From positions 58,638 to 67,220 of the forward strand of contig MGUT01000076.1 in NCBI GenBank assembly GCA_001800095.1: a DNA stretch of 8,583 nt. Reading direction: 5' to 3'. The notes below the pieces were generated by a model, which ran no database searches, had not been told where the DNA came from, and was given only the letters and a program-made list of their open reading frames with translations. Shown one piece after another: positions 1-6,958 of this stretch (positions are counted from its first letter, which is position 1; each line of letters starts with the position of its first letter). Source of the stretch: Elusimicrobia bacterium RIFCSPLOWO2_01_FULL_64_13. Lineage in GTDB: Bacteria; Elusimicrobiota; Elusimicrobia; 2-02-FULL-39-32. Made by a program: the position numbers and the translations under genes.

Positions 1-1
1 C

Positions 2-220
2 GCCGATGTCCATCCCGGAGGGATAAGGATATTCGCGGAAACGGCGGAAATGGCCCTGGAGATCGACGTCGAACGCGCGCGGCTCGCCGCGGAAAGGGCC
101 CGGGAGGGGCTTTCCAAGGTCAACCAGCCCGAGGCCATGGCCGCCGCCGAGGCGGCTTTGAAGCGGGCCCTCATACGCTTGAGGATATCGGAGGGGCTTT
201 CGCGGAGGAGGAGCAAATAG
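2..220 (+). CDS. atpC: F-type ATP synthase epsilon subunit, C-terminal part (5' end outside window)
   Basis: The last 72 codons of a gene that begins before the window, ending at TAG 218-220. The product is the epsilon subunit of the F1 central stalk, which couples rotation to catalysis and can inhibit ATP hydrolysis. The fragment shows the end of the beta-sandwich followed by the helical hairpin, with the family motif AEMALEIDVERARLAAERAR and then the second helix motif AALKRALIRLRISEGL. An Ala/Arg-rich pair of helices after an 'ETAE..EID' stretch is characteristic of AtpC. It is normally the last gene of the atp operon. The next gene starts 1 nt after this stop and has its SD (GGAGGAG, about 205-213) inside this coding end, so the two are probably cotranscribed. 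Family call is confident; the N-terminal half is not visible. Confidence 0.88.
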   Translation, partial: ADVHPGGIRIFAETAEMALEIDVERARLAAERAREGLSKVNQPEAMAAAEAALKRALIRLRISEGLSRRRSK

Positions 221-221
221 G

Positions 222-1478
222 ATGAATCTCCTCCTGGGGATCTTCCTGGCGTTCGGCGTCCTCGGAGCGTTCCCGCGGCCGTCCGCCGCGGCGGTCTTCA
301 ATTTTTCCGCCCGCCGGATCGAAAAGGCCGAAAAGCTCATGTCGCGCGGCAAGTTCGAGGAGGCGAGCGGCCTGGCGGGCAAGCTCATCGCCAAGGATCC
401 CAAGAACATCGAGGCCTATACCGTGAAGATCCGCGCGCTCATGGCCATGAACCAGTTCCTGGCCGCGCACGAGACCTACGACCTCATGCTCCTCTCTTCG
501 CAGGTCGACGACCCCGAGGCCTTGAACGCCCTGGCCTGGGGCGTCATCAAGGAAGCCGTCATCGACAAGTCCTTTTTCGTGCGGGGAAGCGCGGCCTCCG
601 CGCTCGGCGAAGTGGGCGACACCCGGGCCCTTTACCCGCTCGAGCACCTGCTCCGCGACGAGTACGACAGCGTCACGGTGCGCGCCCTTGAGGCCATGGG
701 ACGCATCCGCGATCCCAAGGCGGTCCCCATCCTCAAAAACTACGTCAACGACAAAAGCTATCTCGTGCGCTCCGCCGCGATCGAATCGCTCGCGAACCTG
801 GGGGACTCGTCCGGCCTCCCCGCGCTCTACCGCGACCTCGACGACGAGTCCTGGAACGTCCGCGCCCGCGCCGCCGAGGTCCTGGGGCGCGTCAAGGACC
901 GCGGCGCCGTCCCCAAGCTTCGGGAAAAGCTCCGCGACAAGCAATCCTACGTCCGCGTCAGAGTGGCGGAGGCCCTGGCGAGTCTCGGCGACGCGGGCGT
1001 CCTGCCCATCTTCGAGCAGACGGTCCTCCAGGGCGAATGGGCCGACCGGGTGCGCTCGGCCGGGTCCCTCATGGAGCTGGGAGGCAAGGAGGAGGCCTTG
1101 AGGGTCCTGCAGGACGCCATGAAGAACGCCGACTGGAGGATCCGGGCCCAGGCCTGCAAAGTGATGGCCGGAAGCGGGGAAAGGCGCGTCTTGAGCATCC
1201 TGGAGCGATACGCGAACGACGAACGCTGGGAAGTCCGTTTCGCCGTGGCCCAGGCCCTGGTGGACCAGGGAGACAGGACCGCGGTGGGCCAGCTGGTGGA
1301 GCTGATGAACGCGGACGACGCCGACGTCCGCGGGAACGCGGCCGGCGCCCTGGGAGCCGTGGGCGGGCCCGAGGATCTGGCCCACTTAAGGAACGCCCTG
1401 AAGGACATCGACGGGCGCGTGCAGGTCCAGGCGGCCAAATCCATCATCCAGATCCGCCGCAACATCAAGGAGCAATGA
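222..1478 (+). CDS. Exported TPR/HEAT-repeat protein
   Basis: 418 residues. ATG 222 has a strong SD (GGAGGAG) 8-10 nt upstream, overlapping the end of atpC. Residues 1 to about 25 form a signal peptide (MNLLLGIFLAFGVLGAF core, then PSAAA), so export is expected. Residues 30-110 look like a TPR pair (KLMSRGKFEEASGLAGKLI, then KDPKNIEAYTVK). From about residue 118 to the end there are roughly ten HEAT-like repeats of about 31 residues, each starting VR.xAA.ALG.vgD and ending xLxxxLxDxx; examples are YLVRSAAIESLANLGD and WNVRARAAEVLGRVKD. HEAT solenoids are protein-binding scaffolds; no catalytic motif is seen and the partner is unknown. Its position directly after atpC does not by itself imply a role in ATP synthase, because similar secreted repeat proteins occur in many contexts. 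Domain call is confident, function is not. Confidence 0.85.
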   Translation: MNLLLGIFLAFGVLGAFPRPSAAAVFNFSARRIEKAEKLMSRGKFEEASGLAGKLIAKDPKNIEAYTVKIRALMAMNQFLAAHETYDLMLLSSQVDDPEALNALAWGVIKEAVIDKSFFVRGSAASALGEVGDTRALYPLEHLLRDEYDSVTVRALEAMGRIRDPKAVPILKNYVNDKSYLVRSAAIESLANLGDSSGLPALYRDLDDESWNVRARAAEVLGRVKDRGAVPKLREKLRDKQSYVRVRVAEALASLGDAGVLPIFEQTVLQGEWADRVRSAGSLMELGGKEEALRVLQDAMKNADWRIRAQACKVMAGSGERRVLSILERYANDERWEVRFAVAQALVDQGDRTAVGQLVELMNADDADVRGNAAGALGAVGGPEDLAHLRNALKDIDGRVQVQAAKSIIQIRRNIKEQ

Positions 1479-1481
1479 ACC

Positions 1482-1610
1482 TTGGCCGATGACCACGGCT
1501 CCGGGCTGCTTGAAATTTATACCAACATCTGGTATGTAAAAGGAGTCATGCCCGAACCGCCGACCGTCCGGAGCCGTTTCCCGTCCCCGCGCCTTCCCCG
1601 GACCCCATGA
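1482..1610 (+). CDS. Possible 42-residue small ORF ahead of the channel gene
   Basis: Reading from TTG 1482 to TGA 1608-1610 gives a 42-residue peptide with a hydrophobic/aromatic middle (LLEIYTNIWYVKGVM) and a Pro/Arg-rich tail. An AAGGAG at 1467-1472, inside the end of the HEAT gene, lies 9 nt before the TTG. A second in-frame ATG at 1548 follows AGGAG (1541-1545) at only 2 nt, which is too close to be ideal. Its TGA overlaps the channel's ATG (ATGA at 1607-1610), and the channel ATG has no SD of its own. Translational coupling through this ORF is therefore an attractive inference. No homologue is recognised; it could be a chance reading frame. Confidence 0.35.
   Translation: MADDHGSGLLEIYTNIWYVKGVMPEPPTVRSRFPSPRLPRTP
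1510..1538 (+). promoter_or_regulatory. Weak promoter-like pair with a gapped palindrome
   Basis: TTGAAA (1510-1515) is a good -35 and is followed after 17 nt by TATGTA (1533-1538), a poor -10 (three of six). Between and over them lies an inverted repeat ATACCA-5 nt-TGGTAT (1519-1524 and 1530-1535), typical in form of a dimeric regulator site. It sits in the only sizeable gap between the HEAT gene and the channel/cyclase genes. A local promoter for the cAMP module is plausible but unproven. Confidence 0.3.
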
Positions 1611-3112
1611 ACGAAATCGCCCGCGTTTTCCTGCCGGTCGTCTCCGCCGCCGGTCTGTCGATATCCATTTCCCTGGCGGTGTATCTGGCCATCCGCTACC
1701 TGGCCTACCGCAGGTCGTTCCCCGTGCCGCACCAGTTCGATTTTTTCTGGGTCCTGGGGACGGTCTTCTTCGCGTTCGTTTCGGTGTCCGGGACCGGGCC
1801 GCTCGAAGGCCAGTTCAGCCAGCGCTTCCTGTCCTGGACGGTGTTCGCCACGTTCCTCCTCTGGTCCTATGTGGCCATCTTCGTGGCGGACAAGTTCCTG
1901 GTCGAGTACCTTCTGGTGCGCGTGTTCCAGCTCTATGTCGCCCCGCCGCTCCGCAAAGCGATGATCCTGTTCGTCTTCGCGGTGGCCGCGGTGGTGGGCG
2001 TCCAGCAGATATTCAACATCAATCCCTGGGCCATCTACGCGCCCACGTCCGTCATCTCGCTTGGCATCGGCATCGCGCTCAAGGACGCCTTCCAGACCTT
2101 CTTCGCCGGGGTGGCGCTCTCGAGGATCCTGCGGATCGGCGACTGGATACGCTTCAATGAGCTTGAAGGCCAGGTCACGGACATGAACTGGGCGCGCACC
2201 GCGCTCCGCACCTGGGAGGGCGGCGCCGTTTTCGTGCCCAACAGCGAGCTGCAGAAGAGCGTCTTCCAGAATTTCAGCTACCGCTCCCGGCCGCAGCGCT
2301 GCCGCGTCGAGGTCGGGGCCGCTTACGGGGTCCCACCGCAGAAAGTGAAGGCGGCCCTCGCGGAATGCGCCCGGAACGCGGAAGGAGTGGCCCAGAGCCC
2401 CGCGCCGGAAGTCCTGCTCATGGGCTATGGGGATTTTTCCATCAATTACGCCCTCACTTTCTGGGTCGAGGACTACTCCCGCAGGAGGGAGGTCACGAGC
2501 GGAGTATCCACCCGCGTCTGGTACGCTTTCAAAAGGGAGGGCATCGAGATCCCCTTCCCCATCCGCACGGTGCACATGGCGGCGCAGCCGCCCCAATCCC
2601 AGGCCATCGACCCCCAGGCCGTCCTTTCCAAAGTGGAGATCTTCCGCCTCCTGACCCCCCGGGACCACGACGCTCTCTCGGGCCGGCTGCGCCGGCAGGT
2701 GTATCTGAAGGGAGAGGTCGTGGTGCGCGAGGGCGAGCCCGGCAGTTCCTTCTACGTGGTGCACAAGGGCCGGCTGGAGATCCTAAGGAAAGTCCGCGGC
2801 CATTCCGTGGCGGTGGGCGAGCTGGAGAGCGGCCAGTTCTTCGGCGAGCTCTCGCTCCTGACGGGAGAGCCGCGGTCGGCCACGGTCCGCGCGGTAGAGG
2901 ATTCAGAGTTGCTTCTATTGGATCAGGCCGATTTTCGTGATATCATGGAACGCAATCCGGATCTGGCCGAATCCATCGCCGAGGTGGTCGCCTCCCGCCA
3001 GGCCCATCTCCAGGCGCACGACGCCTCCGTTCCGGAACCGAAGCGCGAACGGCAAAGCGCCCTGTCCCGGAAGATCCGGGAATTCTTCAATCTGAAACGG
3101 GAGAAAGTGTGA
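1607..3112 (+). CDS. MscS-family channel fused to a C-terminal cyclic-nucleotide-binding domain
   Basis: 501 residues. Membrane segments lie at about 6-30, 45-63, 80-105 and 113-133. The MscS core follows, with pore-lining helix SVISLGIGIALKDAF and beta domain GDWIRFNELEGQVTDMNW ... VFVPNSELQKSVFQNFS. An alpha/beta C-terminal domain ends at about 325. Residues about 338-470 form a cNMP domain whose phosphate-binding cassette GQFFGELSLLTGEPRSATV keeps the Glu (E414) and Arg (R423) that contact cyclic nucleotide in CAP/PKA-type domains. MscS proteins release solutes under membrane tension; a subfamily with cNMP domains has been described as bacterial cyclic-nucleotide-gated channels. The next gene is an adenylate cyclase overlapping by 4 nt (GTGA), so cAMP is the likely ligand. 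ATG 1607 lacks an SD; only a CTG (1529) lies upstream in the open frame. Domain call is firm; gating by cAMP is inferred. Confidence 0.9.
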   Translation: MNEIARVFLPVVSAAGLSISISLAVYLAIRYLAYRRSFPVPHQFDFFWVLGTVFFAFVSVSGTGPLEGQFSQRFLSWTVFATFLLWSYVAIFVADKFLVEYLLVRVFQLYVAPPLRKAMILFVFAVAAVVGVQQIFNINPWAIYAPTSVISLGIGIALKDAFQTFFAGVALSRILRIGDWIRFNELEGQVTDMNWARTALRTWEGGAVFVPNSELQKSVFQNFSYRSRPQRCRVEVGAAYGVPPQKVKAALAECARNAEGVAQSPAPEVLLMGYGDFSINYALTFWVEDYSRRREVTSGVSTRVWYAFKREGIEIPFPIRTVHMAAQPPQSQAIDPQAVLSKVEIFRLLTPRDHDALSGRLRRQVYLKGEVVVREGEPGSSFYVVHKGRLEILRKVRGHSVAVGELESGQFFGELSLLTGEPRSATVRAVEDSELLLLDQADFRDIMERNPDLAESIAEVVASRQAHLQAHDASVPEPKRERQSALSRKIREFFNLKREKV

Positions 3113-5138
3113 AGAACAAGCTCCGCCGGAACAGCCTCCTCATCGCCCTGGCCGTCTCGGTCCTCGCGTCCGCGGCCTACTGGCTGAACGCGTTCATCAA
3201 CTTCGAGAACAAGTCCCTCGACTGGCGGTTCCGCCTTCGCGGGGTCGAGAAGCCCAAGTCACCCGTCGTGATCGCCGCGATCGACGTGGAGGCGCTCGAG
3301 ACCGTGGGCAAATGGCCCTGGCGCAGGAAGGTCCACGCCCGTCTCGTGGACGCGCTCCGCCGCGCCGGGGTGAAGGGGGTCCTCTACGACGTGCTTTTCT
3401 ACGAGCCCGACCGGGAGAGGCCCTGGGAGGACCGCGATTTCGCCCGTTCCGTCAGGCGGTCCGGCGCGATCGTCACCGCCTACAGCTTCGAGTACGAGGA
3501 GATACGCACCGTCGAAACGGACGAAAAAGGCCAGGCCGTCACCAAGACCGAGCCGGTCGTCTCCAAGGGAGAGCCGCTGCCTTCCCTGGTCGAGGCCTCG
3601 AAGGCGGTCGGGTTCGTGAACTGCTTCCCCGATCCGGACGGGTACTTGAGGCGGGCGCGACCCACTACGCCCAGAACATCCTCACCCTCTCCGTCGCTCT
3701 GGACAAGCCGGTGGAGGAGATCCTCGCGGGCCTGCCCCTCTCTCCCGCGGTCACCTGGGGCTACCCCTCGCAAGAGGCGCTCATCAACTACCGCGGTCCG
3801 GAAGAAGATACCTTCCCCACCTATTCCTGCGCGGCGATACTCGACGGGACCATCCCCAGGGAATGGCTCAAGGGCAAGATCGTCCTCATCGGCTCGACGG
3901 CGCTCGGGCTCTACGACCATTACCCCACGCCGTTCTCGGCCTCGTTCCCCGGGCTCTACTTCCACGCCAACGTCATCGACAACCTCTGGGCGGGCGATTT
4001 CCTCGCGCCCTCGAGCCCCTTCTTCACGCTTTTCTGGATCCTGTTCTTCGGTCTTTTGGCCGGGGTCGCCGTCCCCAGGGTCACCGCCTGGGTGGGCGCG
4101 CTGTCCGCCGGGGCCATCGCCGCGGGGTTCTGGACCGCCGGTTACTTTCTCATGGTGAAAAAGCTATATTATATGGAATTGGTCGCCCCGACGATCTCCT
4201 TATTGGGGTGTTACGTCGCCGCGTTCTTCTACCGCTTCATCGTGGAGCAGAGGGAGAAGGCGGGCATCAAGCGGGCGTTCGGCGTCTACGTCAATCCGCA
4301 CGTCGTGGACCAGATCGCCAAGAATCCCGAAGGGCTCAAGCTCGGCGGGGAACAGCGCGAGATGACGGTCATGTTCTCGGACGTGGCCGGGTTCACCACC
4401 ATCTCCGAGAATCTATCGCCCCAGGAGCTCGTGCATTTGTTGAATCTGTACCTGACGGCCATGACGGACACGATCATGAAGTTCGACGGCACCGTGGACA
4501 AGTACGAGGGCGACGCCATCATGGCCTTTTGGGGCGCTCCCCTCGTCCAGCCCAGCCACGCCCGCCAGGCCTGCCTGGCCGTTCTGGAGAACCGCGACCG
4601 GTTGAGGCAGCTCAACGAGGAGCTTTCCAAGAAGGGACTGCGGAACCTGGATGCCCGCTGCGGGCTGAACACCGGCCCCATGAACGTGGGCAACATGGGC
4701 TCGAACCAGAAGTTCAACTATACCGTCATGGGCGACTCGGTGAACCTGGCCTCGCGCCTGGAAGGAGCCAACAAGCAGTACGGCACCAACCTCATGGTCT
4801 CCGAATCCACCTACGCGCAGGCCAAGGACGATATCGAGGTGCGGGAGCTGGACCTCCTGCGCGTGAAAGGCAAGGAGAAGCCCATCAAGGTCTTCGAGTT
4901 GGTCTGCCGGAAGGGCGGCTTGAGCGAGGCGCAGAAAAAAGGCGTCGCCCTGTACGACGAGGCGCTCGCGCTCTACCGCAAGCGCGATTTCAAAAAGGCC
5001 CTCGCCAGGTTGGAAGCGGTGCTCTCCGTCCTGCCCGGGGACAAGCCCGCCGAGACCTACATCCGGCGCGCGAAGGATTATATCGATACCCCCCCTCCCG
5101 CCAACTGGGACGGGGTCTTCGTGATGACCACAAAATAA
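3109..5138 (+). CDS. CHASE2-domain class III adenylate cyclase, reading frame broken near 3650
   Basis: GTG 3109 overlaps the channel stop and follows GGGAG (3099-3103). The first frame gives one membrane helix (residues about 8-25) and the first half of a CHASE2 sensor domain, to FVNCFPDPDGYLRRA. From about 3650-3663 the homologous sequence continues in the next frame (ATHYAQNILTLSVALDK), as if one base were missing. The first frame alone runs as unrelated sequence to 4158. The second frame gives the rest of CHASE2, three membrane helices (about 4021-4240) and a cyclase domain. Metal Asp residues lie in FSDVAGFT (4380) and KYEGDAIMAFWGAP (4512). Lys 4500 and Thr 4722 (NYTVMGD) mark class IIIb ATP specificity. 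Asn 4743 and Arg 4755 are in SVNLASRLEG. The C-terminal helical tail, ending in PPPANWDGVFVMTTK, is usual for this family. It would be about 676 residues if repaired. Real mutation and sequencing error cannot be separated here. Confidence 0.88.
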
Positions 5139-5154
5139 GGAGCGGGAACGATCT

Positions 5155-5952
5155 ATGGAAGTATTCTTAAGGCTGGTCCTGGGTCACCTGATCGGGGATT
5201 TCACTCTCCAGACCAACTACATCGCGGCCTGGAAAAGGCGGAACCTCTGGGGGATGGCGGTCCATTGCGGGATCCACCCCATCCTCTACACGGTCCTCCT
5301 CTGGAACTACATGGGGCAGGTCTGGATGCGGATAGGGGACGTTTCCTTCACGGGCTGGACCTGCGTGCTCCTCATCTTCATCGCGCATTTCGTGGAGGAC
5401 GAATGGCGGGTCTGGTCGGTCCTGAAAAAAGGCGCGCCGGACAACACCTTCTTCTACCTCTGGGACCAGGTCATCCACTATGCCGTGCTTTTCGCCATAT
5501 CTCCCGTCGTGGACGGCGGGGCCACGAGCAAGTTCGGGTTCATCCATTACCCTCCCCTGGAGGGCGTGGTGATGGGCGCCCAGGCCGCGGGTCTGGGCGC
5601 CTGGCAGCGCTTCCTCACGGTCACCCGGCCGGAACCCTGGGTCCTGGCGGGGAGTTTGCTCGTGATCGTGACGCATTTCACCACGGTGTCCATCTATTTC
5701 ATCGAAAAGGACGTGTTCGGGAAGGATTTTCCCGCCGCCGACGAAAAATACATCTCCATGGCCGAGAGGATGGTGGTCACGGGATGCTTCCTCCTGCCCG
5801 GCATCTGGTGGGCGGGGCTGATCGCGGTGTGGTTCGGGTGGGTGGTGCTCTCGAAGATCCGCGACCGCTACGATTTCTCCTGGACCAGCATCGTCGTGGG
5901 CAACCTCACCGCCGTCGCCTGCGGCCTCCTCCTGCGCGGCATCTTCTACTAA
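5155..5952 (+). CDS. DUF3307 polytopic membrane protein
   Basis: 265 residues. The N-terminus LVLGHLIGDFTLQTNYIAAWK carries the 'HL.xDF.LQ' signature of the DUF3307 family; HFVEDEWRVW near residue 80 and the HYAVLF helix (about 103-110) fit the same fold. About seven hydrophobic helices are visible, near 1-20, 38-57, 62-80, 100-115, 160-182, 205-232 and 243-262. The family has no established activity; conserved His/Asp in membrane helices suggest an intramembrane site, which is inference. ATG 5155 lies 16 nt after the cyclase stop. AAGGAG at 5137-5142 overlaps that stop but is 12 nt away; GGGA at 5145-5148 is nearer. Spacing and strand put it in the same operon as the channel and cyclase, so a link to membrane or cAMP signalling is possible. 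Confidence 0.72.
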   Translation: MEVFLRLVLGHLIGDFTLQTNYIAAWKRRNLWGMAVHCGIHPILYTVLLWNYMGQVWMRIGDVSFTGWTCVLLIFIAHFVEDEWRVWSVLKKGAPDNTFFYLWDQVIHYAVLFAISPVVDGGATSKFGFIHYPPLEGVVMGAQAAGLGAWQRFLTVTRPEPWVLAGSLLVIVTHFTTVSIYFIEKDVFGKDFPAADEKYISMAERMVVTGCFLLPGIWWAGLIAVWFGWVVLSKIRDRYDFSWTSIVVGNLTAVACGLLLRGIFY

Positions 5953-5995
5953 ACCTCACACCTACCTAAATTTCTCGGATAAGCTTTGGTCACCT

Positions 5996-6081
5996 TCACC
6001 CTAGCCCTTTCCCAAAGGGAGAAGGGACCAATCTTATCCCCTCGCCCCCGGAGGGGGAGAGGGCGGCCGCAGGCCGGGTGA
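5996..6081. repeat. GC-rich REP-like intergenic repeat with two hairpins
   Basis: The block is bounded by TCACCC (5996-6001) and its inverse GGGTGA (6076-6081). Inside are a hairpin CCCTTTCCC...GGGAGAAGGG (6005-6027) and a stronger one, CCCTCGCCCCC-gga-GGGGGAGAGGG (6039-6063). Similar 'caccctaaccctctccc' palindromes are a common intergenic repeat in many bacterial genomes. It lies between convergent function blocks, after the DUF3307 gene. It could stop transcription or stabilise the mRNA 3' end, but has no U-tract. Confidence 0.6.
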
Positions 6082-6167
6082 GGGGGGTGGAGGGCAAACA
6101 CCCAAGAGATGAAAAACATTCCGACAGGATGTCCACCTTGGCCGATCTTTTAGGTTCATCCCGCCAG

Positions 6168-6198
6168 TTGTATTATAATGGTATAACTGTTATACTAT
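6168..6198 (+). promoter_or_regulatory. brnTA promoter with palindromic operator
   Basis: TTGTAT (6168-6173) is separated by 17 nt from TATACT (6191-6196), which would start transcription at about 6203, practically on the toxin ATG at 6202. An alternative TATAAT (6174-6179) has no good -35. A perfect inverted repeat GTATAAC-t-GTTATAC (6181-6195) covers the spacer and -10. No SD precedes the ATG, which fits leaderless translation. BrnA-type antitoxins are known to repress their own operons, so this palindrome is the likely site. Confidence 0.6.
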
Positions 6199-6201
6199 CC
6201 T

Positions 6202-6477
6202 ATGGCCCGATTCGAATACAACTCCGAAAAGAGCAAGACGAATAAAGAGCGCCATGGCATTGATTTTGATGAGGCGCGGGAACTGTGGGAAGGCACCCAT
6301 GTCATCATTCCGGCCAAGAATGTCCTGGGCGAGAATCGGTATGCGATCCTGGGCCTGGTGAGGAAGAGAGTCCATATGGCCATTTACACGGAGCGGGGTG
6401 CAGGAATCCGCATCATCAGTTGTCACAAGGCGGACAAAAGGTGGGTGAATCTATATGAAAAATCGATCAAAGGTTAG
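6202..6477 (+). CDS. brnT: BrnT-family ribonuclease toxin (DUF497)
   Basis: 91 residues, the usual length for BrnT. The N-terminal signature FEYNSEKSKTNKERHGIDFD matches the family's 'fewDp.K...N..KHGv.F' and is followed by EARELWEG. The second half has the family's NRYAILGLVRKRVHMAIYTE strand pair and the RIISCHKADKRWVNLYE end ('iRiISaRrA...Er..Y'). BrnT toxins have a RelE-like fold and cut RNA, blocking translation. The antitoxin gene overlaps its last 23 nt, which is the usual toxin-first order of brnTA. There is no SD; the start lies next to the promoter. Lower GC than the left-hand genes is consistent with accessory origin. Confidence 0.9.
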   Translation: MARFEYNSEKSKTNKERHGIDFDEARELWEGTHVIIPAKNVLGENRYAILGLVRKRVHMAIYTERGAGIRIISCHKADKRWVNLYEKSIKG

Positions 6478-6697
6478 AAAAATCACGGCCCGGGAATTCG
6501 ATAAAAAGTTCGACCGCGGAGAGGATATTACGAAATATCTCGACCTCAAGAATGCCACAAGGATCAGGAGGATCAACGTGGATTTTCCGGATTGGATGGT
6601 GAGGCGGTTGGATGAAGAAGCCCGCAAGTTGAATATCTCCAGGCAGGCGGTAGTAAAGACCTGGGTATATCAACACCTTAGCCCCCACCATTCGTAG
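6455..6697 (+). CDS. brnA: BrnA/CopG-like antitoxin
   Basis: 80 residues. The N-terminus has KITAREFDKKFDRGEDITKY, the toxin-neutralising segment typical of antitoxins paired with BrnT. The C-terminus is a ribbon-helix-helix: strand RIRRINVDFP, then helices WMVRRLDEEARKLNIS and RQAVVKTWVYQHL. It should bind BrnT and repress the operon as a dimer, with the palindrome at 6181-6195 as the probable site. ATG 6455 lies inside the toxin gene; the purine-rich AGGTGGG at 6439-6445 serves as SD. The two frames overlap by 23 nt, favouring coupled translation. Confidence 0.85.
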   Translation: MKNRSKVRKITAREFDKKFDRGEDITKYLDLKNATRIRRINVDFPDWMVRRLDEEARKLNISRQAVVKTWVYQHLSPHHS

Positions 6698-6752
6698 AAA
6701 AAGCTGCGGGCTCCGTCCCGGCAGAACTAGGCGCCTTGCTCCGCTAAATCTG

Positions 6753-6844
6753 GCGCGCCCTGCCCCGTTTCTTATGAGGTTTTTATAAGGACGGGACGGA
6801 CTGGGCGCGTCTTTCTTAGGAGGTCTTTATAAAGAAGCGCGCCC
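6753..6844. repeat. Nested palindromes abutting the 3' end of tRNA-Arg
   Basis: GCGCGCCCTG occurs at 6753-6762 and again at 6837-6846, where it is the 3' terminus of tRNA-Arg. Midway lies the inverted copy GGGCGCG (6803-6809), able to pair with either. The first hairpin (6754-6809) has an inner stem CCCGT/ACGGG around a core TTCTTAT...ATAAGGA. The second (6803-6844) has the core CTTTCTTAGGAGGTCTTTAT and uses the tRNA's acceptor strand as its arm. The cores resemble those around tRNA-Ser. Confidence 0.7.
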
Positions 6845-6910
6845 TGTAGGATTTGAACCTACGGCCTTCTGATTCGTAGTCAGACGCTCTATCCGCTGAG
6901 CTAAGGGCGC
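6838..6910 (-). tRNA. tRNA-Arg(ACG)
   Basis: 73 nt read on the - strand from 6910. Acceptor GCGCCCT pairs with AGGGCGC; D stem GCTC/GAGC; anticodon stem TCTGA/TCAGA with loop CTACGAA, giving anticodon ACG; T stem GTAGG/CCTAC with loop TTCAAAT; discriminator G. It reads CGN Arg codons after A34 deamination. No CCA is encoded, so it is added post-transcriptionally. Its 3' acceptor strand is also an arm of the adjoining palindrome. Confidence 0.96.
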
Positions 6911-6931
6911 AAAATCGGCGCGGGACAACCT

Positions 6932-6940
6932 ATTTTACCA
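6932..6940 (-). promoter_or_regulatory. Extended -10 promoter for tRNA-Arg
   Basis: On the - strand TGG immediately precedes TAAAAT (TGn plus -10, 6940 down to 6932). This would place the transcript start near 6925, about 15 nt before the tRNA. No convincing -35 is seen, which extended -10 promoters tolerate. Confidence 0.45.
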
Positions 6941-6958
6941 TATTATCGAGTTTCCCGC

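Noticed and set aside
171..1385. Long open frame on the - strand opposite the HEAT-repeat gene
   Set aside because: Its translation is Gly/Val/Arg/His-rich low-information sequence typical of the antisense of a GC-rich gene. The + strand product has a signal peptide and ten clear repeats.
1517..2764. Long open frame on the - strand opposite the channel gene
   Set aside because: Arg/Asp/Gly-rich shadow sequence without recognisable domains; the + strand has unmistakable MscS and cNMP motifs.
3640..3665. Programmed ribosomal frameshift in the cyclase
   Set aside because: No X-XXY-YYZ slippery site, internal SD or convincing stem was seen; mutation or sequencing error is simpler.
3863..5170. 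Alternative + strand frame across the cyclase
   Set aside because: Arg/Gly/Pro-rich shadow; all catalytic motifs are in the other frame.
6467..6691. - strand open frame opposite brnA
   Set aside because: Shadow of a well-supported antitoxin gene, with no SD or domain.
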